This document shows positions 32,781 to 49,150 of a DNA stretch of 64,000 nucleotides, piece by piece. A program made the position numbers and the translations under genes. The stretch spans positions 5,615,264 to 5,679,263 of the forward strand of contig NC_092583.1 of the NCBI RefSeq assembly GCF_037975245.1. Reading direction: 5' to 3'. The notes beneath the pieces are model-generated. The model was not told the origin of the DNA. It did no database searches and was given only the letters and a program-made list of their open reading frames with translations. Numbering within the stretch: position 1 is the stretch's first letter; each line of letters begins with the position of its first letter. Source of the DNA: Apostichopus japonicus (lineage: Eukaryota; Echinodermata; Holothuroidea; Aspidochirotida; Stichopodidae).

Positions 32781-35700
32781 GGAACGCACATTCGATTTAT
32801 CGGTGACGCACAATCGATTGGGCGATACCACACATTCGATTGATCGGTACCGCACAATCGATTGATCGACACCGCATAATCTATTAATCGGCAACTCACA
32901 TTCGATTTATCGGTACCGCACATTCGATCGATCGGTACCGCACATTCGATTGATCGGTACCGCAGAATCGATTGATCGGCAACGCACATTCGATTTTTCG
33001 GTACCGCACATTCCATTTATTGGAACCGCACATTCGATTGATCGGTACAGCACTTTCGATTGATCGGTACCGCACATTCGATTGATCGGTACCGCACATT
33101 CGATTGATCGGTAACGCACATTCGATTGATCGGCAACGCACATTATGTTTAAAGGCACCGCACAATCGATTTATCGGTAGCGCTCATTCGATTGATCGAT
33201 ACCGAACATTCGATTGATCGGTACCGCACATTTGAGTTATCGGTACCGCACATTCTATATAAATGTACCGCACATTCGATTTATCGGTACCGCACATTCG
33301 ATTGATCGGTAAAGCATAATCGATTTATAGGCAACGCACATTCGATTTAACGGTAGCGCACATTCGATTCATCGGTACCGCACAATGGATATATCGACAA
33401 CGCACATTCGATTTATCGATAGCGCACATTCGATTGATCGGTACCGCACATTCGATTGATCGGTAACGCACATTCGATTTATCGGCATAGCACATTCGAT
33501 TGATCGGTACCGCACATTCGATTGATCGGTACCACACATTCGATTTATCGGCAACGCACATTCGATTTATCGGTACCGCACATTCGATTTATCGGCAACG
33601 CACATTCGATTTATCGATACCGCACATTCGATTGATCGGTACCGCACATTCGATTGATCGGTACCGCACATTCGATTTATTGGAACCGCACATTCGATCG
33701 ATCTGTACCGCATTTTCGATTGATCGGTACCGCACATTCGATGGATCGATACCGCACAATCGATTGATCGATACCGTACATTCGATTTATCGGTACCGCA
33801 CATTCGAACGATCGGGACCGCACATTCGATTGATCGGTACCGCAGAATCGATTGATCGGCAACGCACATTCGATTGATCGGTACCGCACATTCGATTGAT
33901 CGGTACCGCACATTCGATTTATTGGAACCGCACATTCGATTGATCGGTACAGCACTTTCGATTGATCGGTACCGCACATTCCATTGATCGGTACCGCACA
34001 TTCGATTGATCGGTAACGCACATTCGATTGATCGGTACCGCACATTCGATTAATCGGCAACGAACATTCGATTTAACGGTACCGCGGATTCGATTTATCT
34101 GCAACGCACATTAGATTTATCGGTACCGCACCTTCTATTGATCGGGAACGCACATTCGATTTATCGGTACCGCACAATCGATTGATCGGTACCGCACATT
34201 CGATTTATTGGAACCGCACATTCGATTGATCGGTACATCACTTTCGATTGATCGGTACCGCACATTCCATTGATCGGTACCGCACATTCGATTGATCGGT
34301 ACCGCACATTCGATTTATTGGAACCGCACATTCGATTGATCGGTACAGCACTTTCGATTGATCGGTACCGCACATTCCATTGATCGGTACCGCACATTCG
34401 ATTGATCGGTACCGCACATTCGATGGATCGATACTGCACAATCGATTGATCGATACCGTACATTCGATTTATCGGTACCGCACATTCGATCGATCGGGAC
34501 CGCACATTCGATTGATCGGTACCGCAGAATCGATTGATCGGCAACGCACATTCGATTGATCGGTACCGCACAATCGATTGATCGGTACCGCACATTCGAT
34601 TTATTGGAACCGCACATTCGATTGATCGGTACATCACTTTCGATTGATCGGTACCGCACATTCCATTGATCGGTACCGCACATTCGATTGATCGGTAACG
34701 CACATTCGATTCATCGGTACCGCACATTCGATTAATCGGCAACGAACATTCGATTTAACGGTACCGCAGAATCGATTTATTGGTACCGCACATTCGATTG
34801 ATCTGTACCGCATTTTCGATTGATCGGTACCGCACATTCGATTGATCGGTACCGCACTTTCGATTTATCTGCAACGCATATTCGATTTATCGGTACCGCA
34901 CCTTCTATTGATCGGGAACGCACATTCGATTTATCGGTACCGCACAATCGATTGATCGATTCCGCACATTCGATTGATCGGTACCGCACATTCGATTTAT
35001 CGGCACCGCACAATCGATTTATCGGTACCGCACACTCGATTGATCGACACCGCATAATCTATTAATCGGCAACGCACATTGGATTTATCGGTACCGCACA
35101 TTCGATCGATTCGTACCGCACATTTGATTGATCGATACCGCAGAATCGATTGATCGGTACAGCACCATCGATTGATCGGTACCGCACAATCGATTCATTG
35201 GTACCGCACATTCGATTGATCGGTACAGCACATTCGATTGATCATTACCGTACATTCGATTTATCGGCAACGCACATTCGATTGATCGGTACCGCTCATT
35301 CGATTGATCGGTACCGCACATTCGATTGATCGGTACCGCACATTCGATTTATCGGCAACGCACATTCGATTTATCGGTACCGCTCATTCGATTGATCGGT
35401 ACCGCACATTCGATTGATCGGTACCGCACATTCGATTTATTGGAACCGCACATTCGATCGATCTGTACCACAAATTCGATTGATCGGTACCGTACATTCG
35501 ATTCATCGGTACCGCACATTCGATTTATTGGAACCGCTCATTCGATCGATCTGTACCGCATTTTCGATTGATCGGTACCGCACATTCGATTGATCGGTAC
35601 CGCACATTCGATTTCTCGGTACCGCACATCCAATTGATCGACAACGCACATTCGATTTCTCGGTACCACAAATTCGATTGATCGGTACCGCACATTCGAT

Positions 35701-38700
35701 TGATCGGTACCGCACATTCGATTTATCGGTACCGCACATTCGATTTATCGGTACCGCACCTTCTATTGATCGGGAACGCACATTCGATTTATCGGTGACG
35801 CACAATCGATTGGGCGATACCACACATTCGATTTATCGGTACCGCACAATCGATTGATCGACACCGCATAATCTATTAATCGGCAACTCACATTCGATTT
35901 ATCGGTACCGCACATTCGATCGATCGGTACCGCACATTCGATTGATCGGTACCGCAGAATCGATTGATCGGCAACGCACATTCGATTTTTCGGTACCGCA
36001 CATTCCATTTATTGGAACCGCACATTCGATTGATCGGTACAGCACTTTCGATTGATCGGTACCGCACATTCGATTGATCGGTACCGCACATTCGATTGAT
36101 CGGTAACGCACATTCGATTGATCGGCAACGCACATTATGTTTAAAGGCACCGCACAATCGATTTATCGGTACCGCTCATTCGATTGATCGATACCGAACA
36201 TTCGATTGATCGGTACCGCACATTTGAGTTATCGGTACCGCACATTCTATATAAATGTACCGCACATTCGATTTATCGGTACCGCACATTCGATTGATCG
36301 GTAAAGCATAATCGATTTATAGGCAACGCACATTCGATTTAACGGTAGCGCACATTCGATTCATCGGTACCGCACAATGGATATATCGACAACGCACATT
36401 CGATTTATCGATAGCGCACATTCGATTGATCGGTACCGCACATTCGATTGATCGGTAACGCACATTCGATTTATCGGCATAGCACATTCGATTGATCGGT
36501 ACCGCACATTCGATTGATCGGTACCACACATTCGATTTATCGGCAACGCACATTCGATTTATCGGTACCGCACATTCGATTTATCGGCAACGCACATTCG
36601 ATTTATCGATACCGCACATTCGATTGATCGGTACCGCACATTCGATTGATCGGTACCGCACATTCGATTTATTGGAACCGCACATTCGATCGATCTGTAC
36701 CGCATTTTCGATTGATCGGTACCGCACATTCGATGGATCGATACCGCACAATCGATTGATCGATACCGTACATTCGATTTATCGGTACCGCACATTCGAA
36801 CGATCGGGACCGCACATTCGATTGATCGGTACCGCAGAATCGATTGATCGGCAACGCACATTCGATTGATCGGTACCGCACATTCGATTGATCGGTACCG
36901 CACATTCGATTTATTGGAACCGCACATTCGATTGATCGGTACAGCACTTTCGATTGATCGGTACCGCACATTCCATTGATCGGTACCGCACATTCGATTG
37001 ATCGGTAACGCACATTCGATTGATCGGTACCGCACATTCGATTAATCGGCAACGAACATTCGATTTAACGGTACCGCGGATTCGATTTATCTGCAACGCA
37101 CATTAGATTTATCGGTACCGCACCTTCTATTGATCGGGAACGCACATTCGATTTATCGGTACCGCACAATCGATTGATCGGTACCGCACATTCGATTTAT
37201 TGGAACCGCACATTCGATTGATCGGTACATCACTTTCGATTGATCGGTACCGCACATTCCATTAATCGGTACCGCACATTCGATTGATCGGTACCGCACA
37301 TTCGATTTATTGGAACCGCACATTCGATTGATCGGTACAGCACTTTCGATTGATCGGTACCGCACATTCCATTGATCGGTACCGCACATTCGATTGATCG
37401 GTACCGCACATTCGATAGATCGATACCGCACAATCGATTGATCGATACCGTACATTCGATTTATCGGTACCGCACATTCGATCGATCGGGACCGCACATT
37501 CGATTGATCGGTACCGCAGAATCGATTGATCGGCAACGCACATTCGATTGATCGGTACCGCACAATCGATTGATCGGTACCGCACATTCGATTTATTGGA
37601 ACCGCACATTCGATTGATCGGTACATCACTTTCGATTGATCGGTACCGCACATTCCATTGATCGGTACCGCACATTCGATTGATCGGTAACGCACATTCG
37701 ATTCATCGGTACCGCACATTCGATTAATCGGCAACGAACATTCGATTTAACGGTACCGCAGAATCGATTTATTGGTACCGCACATTCGATTGATCTGTAC
37801 CGCATTTTCGATTGATCGGTACCGCACATTCGATTGATCGGTACCGCACTTTCGATTTATCTGCAACGCATATTCGATTTATCGGTACCGCACCTTCTAT
37901 TGATCGGGAACGCACATTCGATTTATCGGTACCGCACAATCGATTGATCGATTCCGCACATTCGATTGATCGGTACCGCACATTCGATTTATCGGCACCG
38001 CACAATCGATTTATCGGTACCGCACACTCGATTGATCGACACCGCATAATCTATTAATCGGCAACGCACATTGGATTTATCGGTACCGCACATTCGATCG
38101 ATCGGTACCGCACATTTGATTGATCGATACCGCAGAATCGATTGATCGGTACAGCACCATCGATTGATCGGTACCGCACAATCGATTCATTGGTACCGCA
38201 CATTCGATTGATCGGTACAGCACATTCGATTGATCATTACCGTACATTCGATTTATCGGCAACGCACATTCGATTGATCGGTACCGCTCATTCGATTGAT
38301 CGGTACCGCACATTCGATTGATCGGTACCGCACATTCGATTTATCGGCAACGCACATTCGATTTATCGGTACCGCTCATTCGATTGATCGGTACCGCACA
38401 TTCGATTGATCGGTACCGCACATTCGATTTATTGGAACCGCACATTCGATCGATCTGTACCACAAATTCGATTGATCGGTACCGTACATTCGATTCATCG
38501 GTACCGCACATTCGATTTATTGGAACCGCTCATTCGATCGATCTGTACCGCATTTTCGATTGATCGGTACCGCACATTCGATTGATCGGTACCGCACATT
38601 CGATTTCTCGGTACCGCACATCCAATTGATCGACAACGCACATTCGATTTCTCGGTACCACAAATTCGATTGATCGGTACCGCACATTCGATTGATCGGT

Positions 38701-39510
38701 ACCGCACATTCGATTTATCGGTACCGCACATTCGATTTATCGGTACCGCACCTTCTATTGATCGGGAACGCACATTCGATTTATCGGTGACGCACAATCG
38801 ATTGGGCGATACCACACATTCGATTTATCGGTACCGCACAATCGATTGATCGACACCGCATAATCTATTAATCGGCAACTCACATTCGATTTATCGGTAC
38901 CGCACATTCGATCGATCGGTACCGCACATTCGATTGATCGGTACCGCAGAATCGATTGATCGGCAACGCACATTCGCTTTTTCGGTACCGCACATTCCAT
39001 TTATTGGAACCGCACATTCGATTGATCGGTACAGCACTTTCGATTGATCGGTACCGCACATTCGATTGATCGGTACCGCACATTCGATTGATCGGTAACG
39101 CACATTCGATTGATCGGCAACGCACATTATGTTTAAAGGCACCGCACAATCGATTTATCGGTACCGCTCATTCGATTGATCGATACCGAACATTCGATTG
39201 ATCGGTACCGCACATTTGAGTTATCGGTACCGCACATTCTATATAAATGTACCGCACATTCGATTTATCGGTACCGCACATTCGATTGATCGGTAAAGCA
39301 TAATCGATTTATAGGCAACGCACATTCGATTTAACGGTAGCGCACATTCGATTCATCGGTACCGCACAATGGATATATCGACAACGCACATTCGATTTAT
39401 CGATAGCGCACATTCGATTGATCGGTACCGCACATTCGATTGATCGGTAACGCACATTCGATTTATCGGCATAGCACATTCGATTGATCGGTACCGCACA
39501 TTCGATTTAT
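32781..39510. repeat. 2,992-bp higher-order repeat, two full copies plus part
   Basis: Landmarks repeat at exactly 2,992 bp (136 x 22): the CTATATAAATG monomer at 33,255, 36,247 and 39,239, and long blocks at 33,567/36,559 and 34,161/37,153. Spot comparison shows only scattered single-base differences (for example 34,430 versus 37,422, and 35,111 versus 38,103). The third copy breaks off near 39,500. This is the most homogeneous part of the array. Confidence 0.92.
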
Positions 39511-42500
39511 CGGCAACGCACATTCGATTTATCGGCAACGCACATTCGATTTATCGGTAACGCACATTCGATTGATCGGTACCGCACATTCGATTTATCG
39601 GTACCTCACATCCTATTTATCGACAACGCACATTCGATTGATCGGTACAAAAAATTCGATTGATCGGTACCGCACATTCGATTGATCGGTACCGCCCATT
39701 CGATTTATTGGAACAACACATTCGATTGATCTGTACCGCATTTTCGATTGATCGGTACCGCACATTCGATTTATCGGCACCGCAAACTCGATTGATAGAC
39801 ATCGCATAATCTATTAATCTGCAACGCACATTCGATTTATCGATACCGCACATTCGATCGATCGGTACCGCACATTCGATTGATCGGTACCGCATTATCG
39901 ATTGATCGGTACAGCACAATCGATTCATTGGTACCGCACATTCGATTGATCAGTACCGCACATACGATTGATCAGTACCGCACATTCAATTGATCGGTTC
40001 CGCACATTTGATTTATCGGCAACGAACATTCTATTTATCGGTACCGCACATTCGATTTATCGGTACCGCACTTTCTATTGATCGGTTTTCGCTCATTCTA
40101 TTTATCGGTAACGAACATTCGATTTAACGGTACCGCACATTCGATTGATCGATACCGCACATTCGATTGATCGGTAAAGCATAGTCGATTAATCGGCAAC
40201 GAACATCCGATTTAACGGTACCGCACATTCGATTGATCGATACCGCACATTCGATTGATCGGTACAGCACAATCGATTAATTGGTACCGCACATTCGATT
40301 GATCGGTACCGCACATTCGATCGATCGGTACCGCACATTCGATTGAACGGTACCGCAGAATCGATTTATCGGTACAGCACAATCGATTCATTGGTACCGC
40401 ACATTCGATTGATCGATACCGCACATTCGATTTATCGGCAACGAACATTCGATTTAATGGTACCGCACATTCGATTGGTCGATACCGAACATTCGATTAA
40501 ATCGGTACAGCACAATCGATTAATTGGTATCATACATTCGATTGATCGGTAAAGCATAGTCGATTAATCGGCAACGAACATTCGATTTAACGGTACCGCA
40601 CATTCGATTGATCGATACCGCACATTCGATTGATCGGTACAGCACATTTAATTTATAGGCAACGCACATTCGATTGATCGGTACCGCAAACTCGATTGAT
40701 CGACACCGCATAATCTATTAATCGGCAACGCACATTCGATTAATCGGTACCGCACATTCGATCGATCGGTACCGCACATTCGATTGATTGGTACCGCACA
40801 TTCGATTGATCGGTACCGCACATTCGATTGATCGGCAACGCACATTAGGTTAACGGCACAGCACAATCGATTTAACGGTACCGCACATTCGATTAATTGG
40901 AACCGCACATTCGATTGATCGGTACAGCAGAATCGATTCATTGGTACCGCACATTCGATTGATCGGTACCGCACATTCGATTGATCATTACCGTTCATTC
41001 GATTTATCGGCAACGCACATTCGATTTATCGGTACCGCTAGTTCGATTGATCGGTACCGCACATTCGAATGATCGGTACCGCACATTTAAGTTTTCGGCA
41101 ACGCACATTCTATTTAACGGTACCGCACAATCGATTGATCGGTACATCCCGATCGATTAATTGGTACCGCACATTCGATTGATCGATACCGCATATTCGA
41201 TTTATCGGCACCGAACATTTCGATTTAACGGCACCGCACAATCGATTTATCGGTACCGCTCATTCGATTGTTCGATACCGCACATTCGATTGATCGGTAC
41301 CGCACATTTGATTTATCGGTACCGCACATTCTATTTAAATGTGCCGCACATTCTATTTATCGGTACCGCGCATTAGATTGATCGGTACCGCATATTCGAT
41401 TGATCGGGAACGCCCATTCGATTTATCGTTACCGCACAATCGATTGATCGATACCGCACATTCGATTTATCGGTATCGCACAATCGATCAATCGGTACCG
41501 CACATTTGATTTATCGGTACCGTAGAATCGATTTATCGGTACAGCACAATCGATTGATTGGTACCGCAAAATCGATTCATCGGTACCGCACATTCGATTT
41601 AACGGCAACGCACATTCGATTTATCGGTACCGCACATTCGATTGATCGGTACCGCACATTTTATTTATCGGTACCGCACATTCTATTTAAAAGTGCCGCA
41701 CATTCTATTTATCGGTACCGCCCATTCGATTTATCGTTACCGTACAATCGATTGATCGATACCGCACATTCGATTTATCGGTACCGCACATTCGATTGAT
41801 CGGTACCGCACCTTCTATTGATCGGGAACGCCCATTCGATTTATCGGTACCGCACAATTGATCAATCGGTACCGCACATTCGATTGATCGGTACCGCAAA
41901 ATCGATTCATCGGTACCGCACATTCGATTTAACGGCAACGCACATTCGATTTATCGGTACCGCACATTCGATTGATCGGTACCGCACATTTTATTGATCG
42001 GTAGCGCACATTCGATTAATAGGCAACGAACATTCGATTTAACGGTACCGCACATTTAAGTTTCGGCAACGCACATTCTATTTAACGGTACCGCACAATC
42101 GATTGATCGGTACATCACGATGGATTAATTGGTACCGCACATTCGATTGATCGATACCGCATATTCGATTTATCGGCACCGCACATTCGATTTAACGGCA
42201 CCGCACAATCGATTTATCGGTACCGCTCATTCGATTTATCGATACCGCACATTCGATTGATCGGTACCGCACATTTGATTTATCGGTACCGCACAATCTA
42301 ATTAAATGTGCCGCACATTCTATTTATCGGTACCGCACATTCGATTGATCGGTACCTCACATTTCATTGATCTGTACCGCACATTCGATTGATCGGTACC
42401 GCACATTCGATTAATCGGCAACGAACATTCGATTTAACGGTACCGCAGATTCGATTTATTGGAACCGCACATTCGATTGATCTGTACCGCATTTTCGATT

Positions 42501-45500
42501 AATTGGTACCGCACATTCGGTTGATCGATACCGCATATTCGATTTATCGGCACCGCACATTCGATTTAGCGGCACCGCACAATCGATTGATCGGTACCGC
42601 ATATTCGATTGATCGGGAACGCCCATTCGATTTATCGTTACCGCACAATCGATTGATCGATACCGTACATTCGATTTATCGGTACCGCACATTCGATTGA
42701 TCGGTACCGCACCTTCTATTGATCGGGAACGCCCATTCGATTTATCGGTACCGCACAATCGATCAATCGGTACCACACATTCGATTGATCGGTACAGTAG
42801 AATCGATTTATCGGTACAGCACAATCGATTCATTGGTACCGCACATTCGATTGATCGATACCGCACATTCGATTTATCGGCAACGCACATTCGATTTATC
42901 GGTACCTCACATTCGATTGATCTGTACCGCACATTCGATTGATCGGTACCGCACATTCGAATAATCGGCAACGAACATTCGATTTAACGGTACCGCAGAT
43001 TCGATTTATTGGAACCGCACATTCGATTGATCTGTACCGCATTTTCGATTGATCGGTACCGCACATTCGATTGATCGGTACCGCACTTTCGATTTATCTG
43101 CAACGCACATTCGATTGATCGGTACCGCACCTTCTATTGATCGGGAACGCACATTCGATTTATCGGTACCGCACAATCGATTGATCGATTCCGCACATTC
43201 GATTGATCGGTACCGCACATTCGATTTATCGGCACCGCACAATCGATTGATCGGTACCGCACACTCGATTGATCGACACCGCATAATCTATTAATCGGCA
43301 ACGCACATTGGATTTATCGGTACCGCACATTCGATCGATCGGTACCGCACATTTGATTGATCGATACCGCAGAATCGATTGATCGGTACAGCACAATCGA
43401 TTGATCGATACCGCACAATCGATTCATTGGTACCGCACATTCGATTGATCGGTACCGCACATTCGATTGATCATTACCGTACATTCGATTTATCGGCAAC
43501 GCACATTCGATTTATCGGTACCGCTCATTCGATTGATCGGTACCGCACATTCGATTGATCGGTACCGCACATTCGATTTATTGGAACCGCACATTCGATC
43601 GATCTGTACCACAAATTCGATTGATCGGTACCGCACATTCGATTGATCGGTACCGCACATTCGATTTATTGGAACCGCACATTCGATCGATCTGTACCGC
43701 ATTTTCGATTGATCGGTAACGAACATTCGATTTAATGGTACCGCACATTCGATTGATCGATACCGAACATTCGATTGATCGGTACAGCACAATGGCTTAA
43801 TTGGTGCCGCACATTCGATTGATCGGTAAAGCATAGTCGATTAATCAGCAACGAACATTCGATTTAACGGTACCGCACATGCGATTGATCGATACCGCAC
43901 ATTCGATTGATCGGTACCGCACATTCGATTTATTGGAACCGCACATTCGATCGATCTGTACCGCATTTTCGATTGATCGGTACCGCAGAATCGATTGATC
44001 GGCAACGCACATTCGATTGATCGGTACCGCACATTCGATTGATCGGTACCGCACATTCGATTTATTGGAACCGCACATTCGATTGATCGGTACATCACTT
44101 TCGATTGATCGGTACCGCACATTCCATTGATCGGTACCGCACATTCGATTGATCGGTAACGCACATTCGATTGATCGGTACCGCACATTCGATTAATCGG
44201 CAACGAACATTCGATTTAACGGTACCGCAGAATCGATTTATTGGTACCGCACATTCGATTGATCTGTACCGCATTTTCGATTGATCGGTACCGCTCATTC
44301 GATTGATCGGTACCGCACTTTCGATTTATCTGCAACGCATATTCGATTTATCGGTACCGCACCTTCTATTGATCGGGAACGCACATTCGATTGATCGGTA
44401 CCGCACATTCGATTTATCGGCACCGCACAATCGATTGATCGGTACCGCACACTCGATTGATCGACACCGCATAATCTATTAATCGGCAACGCACATTGGA
44501 TTTATCGGTACCGCACATTCGATCGATCGGTACCGCACATTTGATTGATCGATACCGCAGAATCGATTGATCGGTACAGCACCATCGATTGATCGGTACC
44601 GCACATTCGATTGATCATTACCGTACATTCGATTTATCGGCAACGCACATTCGATTGATCGGTACCGCTCATTCGATTGATCGGTACCGCACATTCGATT
44701 GATCGGTACCGCACATTCGATTTATCGGCAACGCACATTCGATTTATCGGTACCGCTCATTCGATTGATCGGTACCGCACATTCGATTGATCGGTACCGC
44801 ACATTCGATTTATTGGAACCGCACATTCGATCGATCTGTACCACAAATTCGATTGATCGGTACCGTACATTCGATTGATCGGTACCGCACATTCGATTTA
44901 TTGGAACCGCTCATTCGATCGATCTGTACCGCATTTTCGATTGATCGGTACCGCACATTCGATGGATCGATACCGCACAATCGATTGATCGATACCGTAC
45001 ATTCGATTTATCGGTACCGCACATTCGATCGATCGGTACCGCACATTCGATTGATCGGTACCGCAGAATCGATTGATCGGCAAGCACATTCGATTGATCG
45101 GTACCGCACATTCGATTGATCGGTACCGCACATTCGATTTATTGGAACCGCACATTCGATTGATCGGTACAGCACTTTCGATTGATCGGTACCGCACATT
45201 CCATTGATCGGTACCGCACATTCGATTGATCGGTACCGCACATTCGATTGATCGGCAACGCACATTAGGTTTAACGGCACCGCACAATCGATTTATCGGT
45301 ACCGCACATTTGATTTATCGGTACCGCACATTCTATTTAAATGTACCGCACATTCGATTCATCGGTACCGCACATTCGATTCATCGGTAAAGCATAATCT
45401 ATTAATAGGCAACGCACATTCGATTTAAAGGTAGCGCACATTCGATTCAACGGTACCGCACAATGGATATATCGACAACGCACATTCGATTTATCGGTAC

Positions 45501-46062
45501 CGCACATTCGATTGATCGGGAACGCACATTCGATATATCGGTACCGCACATTCGATTGATCTGGAACGCACATTCGATCAATCGGTAACGCACATTCGAT
45601 TAATCGGCAACGCACATTCGATTGATCGGTAACGCACATTCGATTTATCGGTACCGCATATTCGATTAATCGGCAACGCACATTCGATTTATTGACAACG
45701 CACATTCGATTGATCGGTACCGCAGAATCGATTGATCGGCAACGCACATTCTATTTAAATGTACCGCACATTCGATTCATCGGTACCGCACATTCGATTC
45801 ATCGGTAAAGCATAATCGATTAATAGGCAACGCACATTCGATTTAAAGGTAGCGCACATTCGATTCAACGGTACCGCACAATGGATATATCGACAACGCA
45901 CATTCGATTTATCGGTACCGCACATTCGATTGATCGGGAACGCACATTCAATATATCGGTACCGCACATTCGATTTATCGATACCGCACATTCGATCGAT
46001 CGGTACCGCACTTTCGATTGATCGGTCCCGCAGAATCGATTGATGGGTACAGCACAATCGAT
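39511..46062. repeat. Satellite, mixed block; first half duplicated at 55.4-59.6 kb
   Basis: The part from about 39,600 to 43,600 recurs near 55,460-59,640 in the same orientation (see that entry). Monomer types CGATTAATTGG, CTATTTAAATGTGCC and CGATCAATCGG are characteristic. From about 43,500 to 45,300 the block reuses pieces of the 3-kb super-unit. From about 45,340 it goes over to types rich in GATATATCGACAACG and TCAATCGG. Confidence 0.8.
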
Positions 46063-49000
46063 TCATTGGTACCGCACATTCGATTGATCAGTACCGCACT
46101 TACGATTGATCAGTACCGCACATTCGATTGATCGATTCCGCACATTCGATTGATTGGTACCGCACATTCGATTTATCGGCACAGCACAATCGATTGATCG
46201 GTACCGCACACTCGATTGATCGACACCGCATAATCTATTAATCGGCAACGCACATTCGATTGATCGGTAACGAACATTCGATTTAATGGTACCGCACATT
46301 CGATTGATCGATACCGAACATTCGATTGATCGGTACAGCACAATGGCTTAATTGGTGCCGCACATTCGATTGATCGGTAAAGCATAGTCGATTAATCAGC
46401 AACGAACATTCGATTTAACGGTACCGCACATGCGATTGATCGGTACCGCACATTCGATTCATCGGTAAAGCATAATCGATTAATAGGCAACGCACATTCG
46501 ATTTAAAGGTAGCGCACATTCGATTCAACGGTACCGCACAATGGATATATCGACAACGCACATTCGATTTATCGGTACCGCACATTCGATTGATCGGGAA
46601 CGCACATTCGATATATCGGTACCGCACATTCGATTGATCTGGAACGCACATTCGATCAATCGGTAACGCACATTCGATTTATCGGCATAGCACATTCGAT
46701 TGATCGGTACCGCACATTCGATTAATCGGCAACGCACATTCGATTGATCGGTAACGCACATTCGATTTATCGGTACCGCATATTCGATTAATCGGCAACG
46801 CACATTCGATTTATTGACAACGCACATTCGATTGATCGGTACCGCACATTCGATTTATCGGTACCGCACATTCGATTTATCGATACCGCACATTCGATCG
46901 ATCGGTACCGCACTTTCGATTGATCGGTCCCGCAGAATCGATTGATCGGTACAGCACAATCGATTCATTGGTACCGCACATTCGATTGATCAGTACCGCA
47001 CATACGATTGATCAGTACCGCACATTCGATTGATCGATTCCGCACATTCGATTGATTGGTACCGCACATTCGATTTATCGGCACAGCACAATCGATTGAT
47101 CGGTACCGCACACTCGATTGATCGACACCGCATAATCTATTAATCGGCAACGCACATTCGATTGATCGGTAACGAACATTCGATTTAATGGTACCGCACA
47201 TTCGATTGATCGATACCGAACATTCGATTGATCGGTACAGCACAATGGCTTAATTGGTGCCGCACATTCGATTGATCGGTAAAGCATAGTCGATTAATCA
47301 GCAACGAACATTCGATTTAACGGTACCGCACATGCGATTGATCGATACCGCACATTCGATTGATCGGTACCGCACATTCGATTTATTGGAACCGCACATT
47401 CGATCGATCTGTACCACAAATTCCATTGATCGGTACCGCACATTCGATTGATCGGTACCGCACATTCGATTTATTGGAACCGCACAATCGATCGATCTGT
47501 ACCGCATTTTCGATTGATCGGTACCGCAGAATCGATTGATCGGCAACGCACATTCGATTGATCGGTACCGCACATTCGATTGATCGGTACCGCACATTCG
47601 ATTCATCGGTAAAGCATAATCGATTAATAGGCAACGCACATTCGATTTAAAGGTAGCGCACATTCGATTCAACGGTACCGCACAATGGATATATCGACAA
47701 CGCACATTCGATTTATCGGTACCGCACATTCGATTGATCGGGAACGCACATTCGATATATCGGTACCGCACATTCGATTGATCTGGAACGCACATTCGAT
47801 CAATCGGTAACGCACATTCGATTTATCGGCATAGCACATTCGATCGATCGGTACCGCACTTTCGATTGATCGGTCCCGCAGAATCGATTGATCGGTACAG
47901 CACAATCGATTCATTGGTACCGCACATTCGATTGATCAGTACCGCACATACGATTGATCAGTACCGCACATTCGATTGATCGATTCCGCACATTCGATTG
48001 ATTGGTACCGCACATTCGATTTATCGGCACAGCACAATCGATTGATCGGTACCGCACACTCGATTGATCGACACCGCATAATCTATTAATCGGCAACGCA
48101 CATTCGATTGATCGGTAACGAACATTCGATTTAATGGTACCGCACATTCGATTGATCGATACCGAACATTCGATTGATCGGTACAGCACAATGGCTTAAT
48201 TGGTGCCGCACATTCGATTGATCGGTAAAGCATAGTCGATTAATCAGCAACGAACATTCGATTTAACGGTACCGCACATGCGATTGATCGATACCGCACA
48301 TTCGATTGATCGGTACCGCACATTCGATTTATTGGAACCGCACATTCGATCGATCTGTACCACAAATTCCATTGATCGGTACCGCACATTCGATTGATCG
48401 GTACCGCACATTCGATTTATTGGAACCGCACATTCGATCGATCTGTACCGCATTTTCGATTGATCGGTACCGCAGAATCGATTGATCGGCAACGCACATT
48501 CGATTGATCGGTACCGCACATTCGATTGATCGGTACCGCACATTCGATTCATCGGTAAAGCATAATCGATTAATAGACAACGCACATTCGATTTAAAGGT
48601 AGCGCACATTCGATTCAACGGTACCGCACAATGGATATATCGACAACGCACATTCGATTTATCGGTACCGCACATTCGATTGATCGGGAACGCACATTCG
48701 ATATATCGGTACCGCACATTCGATTGATCTGGAACGCACATTCGATCAATCGGTAACGCACATTCGATTTATCGGCATAGCACATTCGATTGATCGGTAC
48801 CGCACATTCGATTAATCGGCAACGCACATTCGATTGATCGGTAACGCACATTCGATTTATCGGTACCGCATATTCGATTAATCGGCAACGCACATTCGAT
48901 TTATTGACAACGCACATTCGATTGATCGGTACCGCACATTCGATTTATCGGTACCGCACATTCGATTTATCGATACCGCACATTCGATCGATCGGTACCG

Positions 49001-49150
49001 CACTTTCGATTGATCGGTCCCGCAGAATCGATTGATCGGTACAGCACAATCGATTCATTGGTACCGCACATTCGATTGATCAGTACCGCACATACGATTG
49101 ATCAGTACCGCACATTCGATTGATCGATTCCGCACATTCGATTGATTGGT
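46063..49150. repeat. 946-bp higher-order repeat, about three copies
   Basis: A landmark block with CACAATGGCTTAATTGGTGC occurs at about 46,342, 47,244 and 48,190. The spacings are 902 (41 x 22) and 946 (43 x 22), so the first unit lacks two monomers. A further copy lies at about 51,731. The TAATCAGCAACGAAC monomer is specific to this family. Confidence 0.85.
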
